Assembly (NCBI RefSeq): GCF_014646095.1
Contig: NZ_BMMU01000013.1
Coordinates: 124,001 to 188,000, forward strand
Origin: Streptomyces lacrimifluminis
GTDB taxonomy: Bacteria > Actinomycetota > Actinomycetes > Streptomycetales > Streptomycetaceae
Direction of reading: 5' to 3'
DNA: 64,000 nt
The position numbers and the translations under genes are program-made. Shown here one piece after another: positions 8,250-17,119 of this stretch (its first letter is position 1; each line of letters begins with the position of its first letter). The notes beneath the pieces were generated by a model. That model saw nothing but the letters and a program-made list of their open reading frames with translations. It was not told the DNA's origin and ran no database searches.

Positions 8250-8941
8250 CCCGGTCCGCCGTCCGACTCCGGGGCCTGACACGGTCGTTCGGCGGGCGCA
8301 AGGTCCTCGACGGTATCGACCTCGCCATTCCGGCCGGGCAGTTCACGGCCCTGCTCGGGCACAGCGGCTCCGGCAAGAGCACCTTGCTGCGGGCGGTCGC
8401 GGGGCTCGACCACCAGGTCGAGGGCAGTGGTCAACTCACCGCCCCCGAGCGGGTGTCGGTGGTCTTCCAGGACTCGCGGCTGCTGCCGTGGCGGCGGGTG
8501 CTGGACAACGTACTGCTGGGGTCGGAAGGCAGGGAGGCTGCCGCCAAGGGGCGGGAGGCTCTCGCCGAGGTGGGTCTGAAGGGGCGGGAACGTGCCTGGC
8601 CCAGCGAGCTGTCCGGCGGCGAGGCGCAGCGGGCCGCGCTGGCCCGGTCGCTGGTCCGGGAGCCCGAACTGCTGCTTGCCGATGAGCCGTTCGGGGCGCT
8701 GGACGCGCTGACGCGGATCAGGATGCACGGTCTGCTGAGGGAGCTGTGGGAGCGTCACCGGCCGTCCGTTCTCCTCGTCACGCATGACGTGGACGAGGCG
8801 GTTGCTCTTGCCGAGCGGGTGCTTGTGCTGGAGGAGGGGCGGATCGGGCTCGACCTGACGATCGATCGCGATGCGGCTGCGCGCGGCGAGTATCGGGGGT
8901 TGTTGCTCGCGGCGCTTGGGGTGACGGAGGACGTCCGGTGA
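8225..8941 (+). CDS. ssuB: Sulfonate-type ABC transporter ATP-binding protein
   Basis: 238 residues with a complete ABC ATPase set: Walker A GHSGSGKST, Q-loop VVFQDSRLLPW, signature LSGGEAQR, Walker B LLLADEP, D-loop ALDALT, switch His in LVTHDVDEA. The Q-loop sequence QDSRLLPW is typical of the nitrate/sulfonate/taurine importers. It energises uptake by the SsuC-like permease. Start ATG 8225 has GGAGG 9 bases upstream and lies inside the permease gene. Confidence 0.92.
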   Translation: MAPHTEQLTRSAVRLRGLTRSFGGRKVLDGIDLAIPAGQFTALLGHSGSGKSTLLRAVAGLDHQVEGSGQLTAPERVSVVFQDSRLLPWRRVLDNVLLGSEGREAAAKGREALAEVGLKGRERAWPSELSGGEAQRAALARSLVREPELLLADEPFGALDALTRIRMHGLLRELWERHRPSVLLVTHDVDEAVALAERVLVLEEGRIGLDLTIDRDAAARGEYRGLLLAALGVTEDVR

Positions 8942-8964
8942 GGGTCGGTTGGCGTGACCGTCTG

Positions 8965-9060
8965 CTGGGGGCTGCCGCCCCAGGCCCCCGTTTCGGCCCT
9001 GAAGGGGCCTCGTCCTCAAACGCCGGACGGGCTGGAAATGCCCGGGCCGGCGCCAAAAGC
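8965..9060. repeat. Dispersed Streptomyces palindromic repeat
   Basis: A hairpin around GGGGGCTGCCGCCCCAG is followed by CCTCAAACGCCGGACGGGC. These modules recur in hundreds of intergenic positions in Streptomyces genomes (recalled, not searched). It separates the ABC genes from the monooxygenase gene. Confidence 0.65.
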
Positions 9061-9134
9061 ACCGCTCCGACCGGCACCGCCCGGCGCTCGTGAGCCCCTC
9101 CCCGCACCTGTCCAGAGCAAAGGACACGACAGCC

Positions 9135-10487
9135 ATGCCCCGCAGGCTCCACCTCAACGCCTTCCTCATGAACACCGGCCACCACGAAGCCTCGTGGCGG
9201 CTCCCCGAGAGTGATCCGTACGCCCATGTCGAGCTGGATCACTACGTGCGGCTCGCCCGGATCGCCGAACGCGGCACCTTCGACTCGTTGTTCCTCGCCG
9301 ACGGGCCGCAACTGTGGGGGAACCTGGCTCAGCGTCCCGCGGGCGCCCTGGAGCCGCTCACCCTGCTGACGGCCCTGGCCACGGCGACCACGCACATCGG
9401 GCTGATCGCGACCGCCTCGACGTCCTACAACTCCCCGTACAACCTGGCCCGCAGGTTCGCCTCGCTCGACATCATCAGCGGGGGCCGGGCCGGCTGGAAC
9501 ATCGTCACCACGGCCGGTGCCGAGGCCGCCCGCAACTTCGGTCTCGACGCGGAGCCCGCCCACGCCCAGCGGTACGCCCGGGCCGCCGAGTTCCTCGACG
9601 TGGCACTCAAGCTCTGGGACAGCTGGGGGGACGACGCGATCGTCGGCGACAAGGCGGCCGGCGTCTGGGGCGACGACGGGAAGATCCATCCACCTCGCCA
9701 CAAGGGGACGTACTTCAGCGTCGAGGGTGCCCTCAACGTGCCGCGTTCGCCCCAGGGTTACCCGGTCCTGGTGCAGGCGGGGTCGAGCGAGGACGGCAAG
9801 GCGTTCGCGGCCCGGTACGCGGAGGCCGTGTTCACCGCCCAGCAGACCATCGAGGACGCGCAGGCCTTCTACGCCGACCTCAAGTCCCGTACCGCGGCGA
9901 GCGGTCGGGACCCCGACCACATCAAGGTGCTGCCCGGCATCGTCCCGGTGCTCGGCTCCACGGAGGCCGAGGCGCTGGCGAACGAGCAGGTCCTGGAGGA
10001 CCACATCGTGTACGAGCACGGCGTGGGCAACCTGGAGGGACTGCTGAAACTTCCCGCCGGAACACTGGAGTTGGACGGCCGGCTGCCGGCGGATCTGCCG
10101 CCCGAGAGCGCGATCGAGGGCGCCAAGAGCCGCTACACGCTCGTCGTCGAACTGGCCCGGCGCGAGCGCCTCACCGTACGGCAGCTCATCGGGCGGCTCG
10201 GTGGCGGGCGCGGGCACCTCACCTTCGCCGGGACGCCCGAGCAGGTCGCCGACGAGATCGAGACCTGGTTCACGCGGGGTGCCGCCGACGGCTTCAACAT
10301 CATGCCCGCGGTCCTGCCGTCCGGTCTCGAAGCCTTCGTCGACCACGTCGTCCCGATCCTGCGAGCCCGGGGTCTGCTCCGCGGTGAGTACGGGCCGCGC
10401 CAAACCCTGCGCGAGAGATACGGCCTCCCGCGCCCCGCCAACCAGCACGTCAGCCACGCATCCGCATCCGCATCCGTCCTCGTCTGA
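9135..10487 (+). CDS. LLM-class FMN-dependent monooxygenase (NtaA/SnaA/DszA family)
   Basis: 450 residues. The bacterial-luciferase-like barrel is recognisable from LNAFLMNTGHH at the N-terminus, SLFLADGP, ATSTSYNSPYNLARRFASLD-like strand and SGGRAGWNIVTT, a hallmark of the NtaA/DszA branch. These enzymes use FMNH2 from a separate reductase to oxygenate substrates; sulfur-scavenging members cleave C-S bonds of sulfonates or sulfones. No flavin reductase gene is adjacent. The position between the importer and a TauD-like gene supports intracellular desulfonation. ATG 9135 has AAAGGA about 11 bases upstream. The exact substrate is unknown. Confidence 0.88.
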   Translation: MPRRLHLNAFLMNTGHHEASWRLPESDPYAHVELDHYVRLARIAERGTFDSLFLADGPQLWGNLAQRPAGALEPLTLLTALATATTHIGLIATASTSYNSPYNLARRFASLDIISGGRAGWNIVTTAGAEAARNFGLDAEPAHAQRYARAAEFLDVALKLWDSWGDDAIVGDKAAGVWGDDGKIHPPRHKGTYFSVEGALNVPRSPQGYPVLVQAGSSEDGKAFAARYAEAVFTAQQTIEDAQAFYADLKSRTAASGRDPDHIKVLPGIVPVLGSTEAEALANEQVLEDHIVYEHGVGNLEGLLKLPAGTLELDGRLPADLPPESAIEGAKSRYTLVVELARRERLTVRQLIGRLGGGRGHLTFAGTPEQVADEIETWFTRGAADGFNIMPAVLPSGLEAFVDHVVPILRARGLLRGEYGPRQTLRERYGLPRPANQHVSHASASASVLV

Positions 10488-10510
10488 CGAACCCCGAAAG
10501 GAACCCGCAC

Positions 10511-11407
10511 ATGTCCGGCATCGACATCCAGAAGGTCACCGCGAACATCGGTGCCCGCGTATCCGGCGTGGACATCTCCAAGCCTCTCGACGAGGAGCAG
10601 GTCGCCGCCCTTCGCGAGGCCCTCAACGTCCACAAGGCCCTGGTCTTCGACGACGTGGACCTCGACGACGAGGGCCAGCAGGCCTTCGTACGGCACTTCG
10701 GCGAGCTGACCACCGCCCACCCGACCGTGCCGTCCGTCGACGGCGCCGCGAACGTCCTGCCCGTCGACAGCGAGCGGGGCCGCGCCGCCAACCACTGGCA
10801 CACGGACGTCACCTTCGTCCTCAACCCGCCCCAGGCCAGCACCCTGCGCAGCATCACCGTCCCGCCGTACGGCGGCGAGACCCTGATCGCCAGCTCGGCC
10901 GCCGCCTACCGCGATCTGCCGCAACCCCTGCGGCTGTTGGCCGACAACCTGTGGGCCGAGCACACCAACGACTACGACTACGCGGTGCCGGACGAGGCGC
11001 TCGACGAGGAACTGGCCGCCCAGCGCGCCCAGTTCACGTCCATCCCGTTCCGCACGGCCCACCCGGTCGTCCGCGTCCACCCGCTGACCGGCGAACGCGG
11101 GCTGTTCATCGGCGGGTTCGCACAGCGGATCGTCGGCCTGTCGGTCACCGAGTCCCGCAAGATCCTGGACCTGCTCCAGGCGTATGTCACCCGCCCGGAG
11201 AACGTCCTGCGCCACCGCTGGTCACCGAACCAGCTCGTCCTCTTCGACAACCGCATCACCCAGCACTACGCCATCGACAACTACAACGGCCTGCCGCGCC
11301 GCCTGCACCGGGTGACCATCGCCGGTGACATCCCGGTCGGCATCGAGGGCAAGGAGAGCTACTCGATCGCGGGGGACGCCTCGCACTACACGTCCGTCGT
11401 CGAGTAG
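10511..11407 (+). CDS. TauD/TfdA-family Fe(II)/2-oxoglutarate dioxygenase
   Basis: 298 residues. The facial triad is visible: HWHTD (His95 or His97 with Asp99) near residue 97 and the distal His in RRLHRVTIAGD near residue 270, with the Arg nearby that would bind 2-oxoglutarate. TauD hydroxylates taurine, releasing sulfite; relatives act on alkyl sulfates and other sulfonates. Only 23 bases separate it from the monooxygenase, with AAAGGAA as ribosome site. A strong terminator follows, closing the operon. Two oxygenases of different chemistry widen the range of sulfur sources. Confidence 0.9.
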   Translation: MSGIDIQKVTANIGARVSGVDISKPLDEEQVAALREALNVHKALVFDDVDLDDEGQQAFVRHFGELTTAHPTVPSVDGAANVLPVDSERGRAANHWHTDVTFVLNPPQASTLRSITVPPYGGETLIASSAAAYRDLPQPLRLLADNLWAEHTNDYDYAVPDEALDEELAAQRAQFTSIPFRTAHPVVRVHPLTGERGLFIGGFAQRIVGLSVTESRKILDLLQAYVTRPENVLRHRWSPNQLVLFDNRITQHYAIDNYNGLPRRLHRVTIAGDIPVGIEGKESYSIAGDASHYTSVVE

Positions 11408-11435
11408 CCCGCCCCGGCCCCTCCGGCTTCTCCGG

Positions 11436-11470
11436 AAAAGACCCTCGTGCGACGCCCACGAGGGTCTTTT
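11436..11470 (+). terminator. Intrinsic terminator after sulfonate operon
   Basis: A perfect 14-bp stem (AAAAGACCCTCGTG and its complement) with a 7-base loop ends in TTTTTG. Confidence 0.92.
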
Positions 11471-11486
11471 TGTTGCTAGCGTGTAG

Positions 11487-11503
11487 TTGCAAGTAATGTG
11501 CAA
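11487..11503 (+). promoter_or_regulatory. Nur-type operator in sodF promoter
   Basis: TTGCAA-N5-GTGCAA matches the Nur box pattern tTGCaa-N5-ttGCAA described for S. coelicolor with one mismatch. A -10-like TAATGT (11494-11499) lies inside it, so nickel-loaded Nur would block RNA polymerase. Confidence 0.7.
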
Positions 11504-11526
11504 TAAGAGGTCGAGGGGACCCCCGC

Positions 11527-12168
11527 ATGCCCGTCTACACGCTCCCTGAACTGCCGTACGACTACTCCGCGCTCGCGCCCGTGATCAGCCCCGAGATCAT
11601 CGAGCTGCATCACGACAAGCACCACGCGGCGTATGTGAAGGGTGCCAACGACACGTTGGAGCAGCTCGCGGAGGCGCGCGACAAGGAGTCGTGGGGGTCG
11701 GTCAACGGTCTGGAGAAGAACCTCGCCTTTCACCTCTCAGGCCACATCCTGCACAGCATCTACTGGCACAACATGACGGGCGAGGGCGGCGGTGAGCCGC
11801 TGGCCGCCGACGGCGTCGGTGAGCTCGCGGACGCGATCGCCGAGTCCTTCGGTTCGTTCGAGGGCTTCAAGGCGCAGCTGACGAAAGCGGCGGCCACGAC
11901 CCAGGGTTCGGGCTGGGGCGTCCTCGCGTACGAGCCGCTCAGTGGACGGCTGATCGTCGAGCAGGTCTACGACCACCAGGGCAACGCCGGCCAGGGCTCG
12001 ACCCCGATCCTGGTCTTCGACGCCTGGGAGCACGCCTTCTATCTCCAGTACAGGAACCAGAAGGTCGACTTCATCGACGCGATGTGGGCCGTCGTCAACT
12101 GGCAGGACGTGGCGAAGCGTTACGAGGCCGCCAAGTCCCGTACGAATGTGCTGCTGTTGGCGCCCTGA
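11527..12168 (+). CDS. sodF: Superoxide dismutase, Fe type (SodF)
   Basis: 213 residues with the Fe/Mn-SOD fold: N-terminal LPELPYDYSALAP, metal ligands in ELHHDKHHAAYV (His about 27), HLSGHILHSIYW (His about 76), and VFDAWEHAFYLQYRN (Asp and His about 165-170). The enzyme dismutates superoxide in the cytoplasm. Upstream is a Nur-like operator; in Streptomyces, nickel plus Nur represses sodF while the nickel enzyme SodN takes over. Ribosome site GAGG is followed by ATG 11527. A sodN gene is expected elsewhere. Confidence 0.95.
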   Translation: MPVYTLPELPYDYSALAPVISPEIIELHHDKHHAAYVKGANDTLEQLAEARDKESWGSVNGLEKNLAFHLSGHILHSIYWHNMTGEGGGEPLAADGVGELADAIAESFGSFEGFKAQLTKAAATTQGSGWGVLAYEPLSGRLIVEQVYDHQGNAGQGSTPILVFDAWEHAFYLQYRNQKVDFIDAMWAVVNWQDVAKRYEAAKSRTNVLLLAP

Positions 12169-12267
12169 GCGGACCGCGGAGCCCCAGGCGACCGCGCCGA
12201 CCGCGGTGAAGCGTCCTGCCTCGTGATCGTCTTCTCACCGAACGCGACGGCAGGCGGAATGACGGAA

Positions 12268-12298
12268 GGCCCCCGCGAGGACATGACTCGCGGGGGCC
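12268..12298 (+). terminator. Intrinsic terminator after sodF
   Basis: A perfect 12-bp stem (GGCCCCCGCGAG and complement) with loop GACATGA. It has no T tract, as is common in Streptomyces. Confidence 0.85.
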
Positions 12299-12383
12299 TC
12301 CCCCATACTCCCTGCCCCAGGCCTACTCTCGTGGGGCCGGGGCGTCACAGGACACCGGGGCTCCACACAGCCTGGGGGATCAC

Positions 12384-12620
12384 ATGCTGTCCATGCGGTG
12401 CGTCAACTGCGCAGACAAGGTCCAGGATTTCCTCAGGCTCACCGACGCGGAGAGGACGTACGTCAAGGAGCAGATTCCGAAGCACTTCCGCCTCGGTGCC
12501 TACTACCGCTGCGCCCGCGACGGCTGCCTGCGCTACCAGCGACGGGGGAACCACAAGGACGGCGGTTCCTTCCCGAAGCCGGAGGCCAAGAACCAGGCCA
12601 AGGACCAGGCCAAGGACTGA
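12384..12620 (+). CDS. Small zinc-ribbon-like hypothetical protein
   Basis: 78 residues, basic, with CVNC near the N-terminus and CARDGC in the middle, spaced as in a four-cysteine zinc ribbon, followed by a Lys-rich tail (AKNQAKDQAKD). GGGGGA lies upstream of ATG 12384. I recognise this as a conserved short Streptomyces protein without an assigned role. Nucleic-acid or protein binding through the metal site is inference only. Confidence 0.7.
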   Translation: MLSMRCVNCADKVQDFLRLTDAERTYVKEQIPKHFRLGAYYRCARDGCLRYQRRGNHKDGGSFPKPEAKNQAKDQAKD

Positions 12621-12642
12621 AGGGCCGGACGCCCTCCAGGTT

Positions 12643-13299
12643 CTACAGGTTGCTGAAGTCCGGGCCCGCCGTCCGAGAGCGCTTGATCTCGTAGAAGCCG
12701 GGGACCGAGGCGACCAGGAGGGTGCCGTCCCACAGCTTGGCGGCCTCCTCGCCCTTCGGGGCCGGGGTGACGACCGGGCCGAAGAAGGCGATCTGCTCGC
12801 CGTCGGCACCGGGGACCGCGATCACCGGGGTACCGACGTCCTGGCCGACCTTGGAGATGCCCTCCTTGTGGGAGGCGCGCAGTTCGGCGTCGAACTCGAA
12901 GTCCTTCTGCTCGGCGTAGTCGATCAGGTCGGCGGGCAGGCCGACGTCGGCCAGGGCGCCGGCGATCGCTTCGAGGGTCGGGCCCTCAGCGTTGTTGTGG
13001 ATCCGTGTGCCCAGGGCCGTGTAGAGGGGGCCGAGGACGTCGGCACCGTGCTTCTGCCAGGCCGCCGTCACGACCTTCACCGGCTGCCAGGCCTGCACCG
13101 CGAGCATCTCGCGGTACTCCTCGGGCAGCTCGTCGAGCTTGTCCTCGTTGAGCACCGCCAGGCTCATGATGTGCCAGTGGACCTCGATGTCACGGACCTT
13201 CTCGACCTCCAGGACCCACCGGGAGGTCATCCAGGCCCAGGGACAGAGCGGGTCGAACCAGAAGTCGACGGGGGTCTTGGTCGAGCTCGTCTCGGACAT
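12643..13299 (-). CDS. DsbA-like oxidoreductase, mycothiol nitroreductase (Rv2466c) family
   Basis: 218 residues in a thioredoxin fold with a helical insertion. FWFDPLCPWAWMTSRW at the N-terminus and GTRIHNNAEG, DVGTPVI and AFFGPV further on match the Rv2466c family, which uses mycothiol to reduce nitro compounds. The mycobacterial enzyme has CPWC; here the second cysteine is Ala (CPWA), leaving one thiol for a monothiol mechanism. Start ATG 13299 has AGGAG 6 bases upstream. It is divergent from pepN. Confidence 0.85.
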   Translation of the reverse strand: MSETSSTKTPVDFWFDPLCPWAWMTSRWVLEVEKVRDIEVHWHIMSLAVLNEDKLDELPEEYREMLAVQAWQPVKVVTAAWQKHGADVLGPLYTALGTRIHNNAEGPTLEAIAGALADVGLPADLIDYAEQKDFEFDAELRASHKEGISKVGQDVGTPVIAVPGADGEQIAFFGPVVTPAPKGEEAAKLWDGTLLVASVPGFYEIKRSRTAGPDFSNL

Positions 13300-13437
13300 G
13301 GGACTCCTATGAGAAAGATGCACTTTCAACAGGCAACACATCCCCGCCTCCATTGCATTCCCGGGTGCCCGGTGTCAGTGGCGCGTGGCAGGATCGGTGC
13401 TGGTCGGCCGTATTGATGACAATCGAGGGAGCGTTCC

Positions 13438-16044
13438 GTGCCCGGTGAGAATCTGTCCCGCGACGAGGCCCGGGAGCGGGCCGCCCTGCTGTCCGTCGAC
13501 GGGTACGAGGTGTTCCTCGACGTGCGGTCGGCCCTGGGGGACACAGGCAGTACGGGTGACACGGGCGGGAGCGGTGCGGGCGGGGCTCGGACCTTCCGGT
13601 CCGTGACCACGATCCGGTTCCGGTGCACCGAGCCCGGCGCCGCCAGTTTCGCGGATCTCATCGCGCCGAGTGTGACCGCCGTCTCCCTGAACGGCCGAGA
13701 TCTCGACCCGGGGGCCGTCTTCGACGGGACGCGCATCCTGCTGGAGGATCTCGCCGCGGACAACGAGCTGGTCGTCGACGCGCAGTGCGCCTACTCCCGC
13801 ACCGGCGAGGGCCTGCACCGCTTCGTCGACCCCGAGGACGGCGAGGTGTACCTGTACACGCAGTACGAGCCCGCCGACTCCCGCCGCGTCTTCGCCAACT
13901 TCGAGCAGCCCGACCTCAAGGCCCCCTTCCGGTTCGAGGTGCGGGCGCCGGAGGAGTGGGTCGCGTGGAGCAACGGGGCCGGGGAACTCGTCGACGGTGT
14001 GTGGCGATTCGCCGAGACCAAGCCGATCTCCACGTACATCACCACCATCCTCGCGGGGCCGTATCACTACGTCACCGATTCCTACTCCCGTACGTTCGCC
14101 GACGGTACGACCCTCGACATCCCCCTCGGCGCGATGTGCCGCAAGGGTCTCGCCCCCCACTTCGACTCCGACGACGTCTTCCTCGTCACCAAGCAGGGGC
14201 TGGACTTCTTCCACGACCACTTCGACTACCCGTACCCCTTCGGGAAGTACGACCAGGCCTTCGTGCCCGAGTACAACCTCGGCGCGATGGAGAACCCGGG
14301 GCTGGTCACCTTCCGCGAGGAGTTCATCTTCCGGGGGAAGGTGACGCAGGCGGCGTACGAGCGGCGGGCGAACGTCGTCCTGCACGAGATGGCCCACATG
14401 TGGTTCGGCGACCTCGTCACCATGGAGTGGTGGGACGACCTGTGGCTCAAGGAGTCCTTCGCCGACTTCATGGGCTCCTTCTCGCTCGTCGAGGCGACCC
14501 GTTTCACCAGCGGCTGGGTCACCTTCGCCAACAACCGCAAGGCCTGGGCCTATCGCGCCGACCAGCTTCCCTCCACGCACCCGGTCACGGCCGACATCCG
14601 CGACCTGGAGGACGCCAAGCTCAACTTCGACGGCATCACCTACGCCAAGGGTGCCTCCGTACTCAAGCAGCTCGTCGCCTACGTGGGACCGGACGCGTTC
14701 CTCGAAGGCGCGCGGCGGTACTTCAAGCGGCACGCGTACGGCAACACGCGCCTCGGCGATCTGCTGTCCGTGCTGGAGGAGACCAGTGGGCGGGACATGG
14801 CCTCCTGGTCGCGTGCCTGGCTGCAGACCGCCGGGGTCAACTCCCTCACCCCGGCGGTGCTGTTGAGCGCGGACGGGCTGATCACCGAGCTGGCCGTGAT
14901 CCAGGAGGCCGCCGAGTCGCACCCCGAGCTGCGGCCCCACCGCGTGGCTGTGGGCCTCTACCGGCGTTCCCCGGACGGGGTGTTGGAGCGGTACGCGCGT
15001 GCCGAGGTCGATGTCGACGGGCCTCGCACCGTGGTCGGTGAGCTGGTCGGGAGCGAGGCCCCCGACCTCGTTCTCGTCAACGACGACGACCTGACGTACT
15101 GCAAGATCCGGTTCGACGAAGGGTCGTTGGCGACGCTGCGGGCGCACCTCGGTGACATCACCGACCCGCTCGCCCGCGCCCTGTGCTGGTCCGCGCTGTG
15201 GAACCTGACGCGGGACGCGCTGATGCCGGCCCGGGACTTCGTCGACCTGGTACTGCGGTTCGCGGGGAGCGAGTCGGACATCGGCGTCCTCCAGATGCTG
15301 CACGCCTGGGCGAACTCCGCGCTCACCCACTACGCGGCCCCCGACTGGCGGGCGACCGGTGAACGCCTGCTCGCCGAGGGCGCGTTGAAGGAACTCCGGC
15401 TCGCCGAACCGGGCAGCCAGCACCAGCTGACGTGGGCCCGCTTCCTGGCGGCCGTGGCGTCGAGCGAGGCCGATCTCCAGCTGCTCCAGGGGTTGTTGGA
15501 AGGCACGGCGAAGATCGACGGTCTCGACGTCGACCAGGAGCTGCGGTGGACATTCCTGGAGCCGCTCACCTCGCACGGCGTCGCCGACGAGAAGACGGTC
15601 GCCGCCGAACTCGCCCGCGACGACACGGCGTCCGGCAAGCGCCACCAGGTCCGCTGTCTCGCCGCCCGCCCCTCGGCCGCCGTCAAGGCGCAGGCGTGGG
15701 CCCAGGTCGTCGAGTCCGACAAGCTGTCCAACGCCCTAGTCGAGGCCACCATCTCGGGCTTCGTCCAGGGCTCGCAGCGGGAGCTTCTCGCGCCGTACGC
15801 GGAGAAGTACTTCGCGGTGATCGAGCGGACATGGGCCGACCGCTCGATCCAGATCGGGATGGACGTCGTACGCGGCCTGTTCCCGTCCCTCCAGGACTCG
15901 CCGGAGACCCTGGCGGCGACGGACACATGGCTGACGGACCACGCGGACGCGGCACCTGCCCTGCGACGCCTGGTCCTGGAGGCCCGGGACGACCTGGCCC
16001 GCGCACTCCGGGCACAGGCGTGCGACGGGGCGGCGGCGCGGTGA
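13438..16044 (+). CDS. pepN: Aminopeptidase N (M1 family), paralogue 1
   Basis: 868 residues, the usual length of actinobacterial PepN. The exopeptidase motif GAMENPGLVTF and zinc site HEMAHMWFGDLVTMEWW, with the third ligand Glu in LKESFA 18 residues later, are intact. The C-terminal ERAP1-like helical domain completes it. It removes N-terminal amino acids from peptides in the cytoplasm. GTG 13438 has AGGGAG at good spacing. A second, clearly related pepN lies at 38302, so the window carries both paralogues. Confidence 0.95.
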   Translation: MPGENLSRDEARERAALLSVDGYEVFLDVRSALGDTGSTGDTGGSGAGGARTFRSVTTIRFRCTEPGAASFADLIAPSVTAVSLNGRDLDPGAVFDGTRILLEDLAADNELVVDAQCAYSRTGEGLHRFVDPEDGEVYLYTQYEPADSRRVFANFEQPDLKAPFRFEVRAPEEWVAWSNGAGELVDGVWRFAETKPISTYITTILAGPYHYVTDSYSRTFADGTTLDIPLGAMCRKGLAPHFDSDDVFLVTKQGLDFFHDHFDYPYPFGKYDQAFVPEYNLGAMENPGLVTFREEFIFRGKVTQAAYERRANVVLHEMAHMWFGDLVTMEWWDDLWLKESFADFMGSFSLVEATRFTSGWVTFANNRKAWAYRADQLPSTHPVTADIRDLEDAKLNFDGITYAKGASVLKQLVAYVGPDAFLEGARRYFKRHAYGNTRLGDLLSVLEETSGRDMASWSRAWLQTAGVNSLTPAVLLSADGLITELAVIQEAAESHPELRPHRVAVGLYRRSPDGVLERYARAEVDVDGPRTVVGELVGSEAPDLVLVNDDDLTYCKIRFDEGSLATLRAHLGDITDPLARALCWSALWNLTRDALMPARDFVDLVLRFAGSESDIGVLQMLHAWANSALTHYAAPDWRATGERLLAEGALKELRLAEPGSQHQLTWARFLAAVASSEADLQLLQGLLEGTAKIDGLDVDQELRWTFLEPLTSHGVADEKTVAAELARDDTASGKRHQVRCLAARPSAAVKAQAWAQVVESDKLSNALVEATISGFVQGSQRELLAPYAEKYFAVIERTWADRSIQIGMDVVRGLFPSLQDSPETLAATDTWLTDHADAAPALRRLVLEARDDLARALRAQACDGAAAR

Positions 16045-16513
16045 GGGGCGGCTCCGCCGGGTGATCTGTCCGGCGGGGCGGTGGACAGCCGTCCCGCCGA
16101 CAGGACGGGTACTGGCGCGGGCGCCGAACCCGAACAGGCGGGCTGCTGGTGCCAGTGCGGGAGCGTGGTGCGGCCACCGGGGTCGGGCACCGGACGCGGG
16201 TGCGGGTGCCCTGTCGACGGTGGCCGGCCTGCCGACCGGCACGACCGGGAGCGGAGCGTGTGTGCGGGGGGAGGGCGGAACCGGAGCGGGTGCGCGGTAC
16301 CGCCGGCGACAACGGCGCCGGGTTCCGGAGAGTACTGGCGGTGTGCGCCCAACCCGCCTGTTGGCAACGTGGCGTTGACAGCTTCTTGGGTGCCCCATCA
16401 CGTTCTGGTCCAGTCTCCCGGCAGTCCTGAAGGCGCCAGAGCTCGTATCTTTTCCGCTCCGTGATCGTTGGGAAATCCGTTCGCGATTGGTCCAGGGGTG
16501 GGGGGAGGCGGGC
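16045..16513. other. Intergenic region between pepN and the ABC/terpenoid trio
   Basis: 468 bases. It starts with a terminator-like hairpin (16067-16102). The middle is low-complexity GCGGGTGCG-like sequence with no credible gene on either strand. A TTGACA hexamer at 16375-16380 could be the -35 of the trio, but no good -10 follows at 17-18 bases. Confidence 0.55.
16067..16102 (+). terminator. Terminator-like hairpin after pepN
   Basis: TGTCCGGCGGGGCGG pairs with CCGTCCCGCCGACA, with one bulge and one mismatch and a 7-base loop. Confidence 0.65.
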
Positions 16514-17119
16514 GTGGAGGTCAGGGATGTGCATCATGCCTACCGTCGGCGTGTGGTCCTGCGGGGCGTTGATCTGCGGCTTCGGGCAGGGGTGTTGTGT
16601 GGGATCGTCGGGGAGAACGGCGCCGGCAAGTCAACTCTGCTGAAGATCCTTTCCGGTGAGCTGCGGCCCTCCCACGGCACGGTCCGTCATGGTGGCCGGT
16701 TCGGTTACTGCCCGCAGCACGTGGTCCTCAACGACGCGCTGACTGTCCGGCAGCACCTGAGGTTCTTGCAGAAGGCCTACCGGCTGACCGATCTGCGGTA
16801 TGCCGAGCAGGTCATGGACGTGCTGGGGTTCGCCGGTTACGCCGATGAGCGGGCAGGGATCCTCAGCGGCGGGACGCGGCAGAAGCTGAACGTGACGCTC
16901 GCGCTGATGCACGATCCTCAGGTGCTGTTGCTGGACGAGCCGTATCAGGGGTTCGACTGGGACACCTACCAGCGATTCTGGGATCTCGCCGTGCGGCTGC
17001 GTGATGCGGGGCGTTCGGTCCTGGTCGTCTCCCATCTGGCGTACGACACCGAGCGCCTGGACGAGTTGTGGCGTCTGGACGGCGGGCTCCTCCACCCGGA
17101 CCGGGTGGAGGGGGCGTGA
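16514..17119 (+). CDS. ABC transporter ATP-binding protein (export type)
   Basis: 201 residues, short for the family. Walker A GENGAGKST, Q-loop YCPQH, a signature LSGGTRQK in place of LSGGQ, Walker B LLLDEP, and switch His in VVSHLAYDTE are present. The signature resembles ABC-2 drug or lipid exporters (NatA/DrrA group). GTG 16514 is preferred because GGGGAGG lies just upstream; TTG 16487 is possible. It overlaps the permease gene by 4 bases and heads a trio with the fused terpenoid enzyme, suggesting product export. Confidence 0.85.
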   Translation: MEVRDVHHAYRRRVVLRGVDLRLRAGVLCGIVGENGAGKSTLLKILSGELRPSHGTVRHGGRFGYCPQHVVLNDALTVRQHLRFLQKAYRLTDLRYAEQVMDVLGFAGYADERAGILSGGTRQKLNVTLALMHDPQVLLLDEPYQGFDWDTYQRFWDLAVRLRDAGRSVLVVSHLAYDTERLDELWRLDGGLLHPDRVEGA

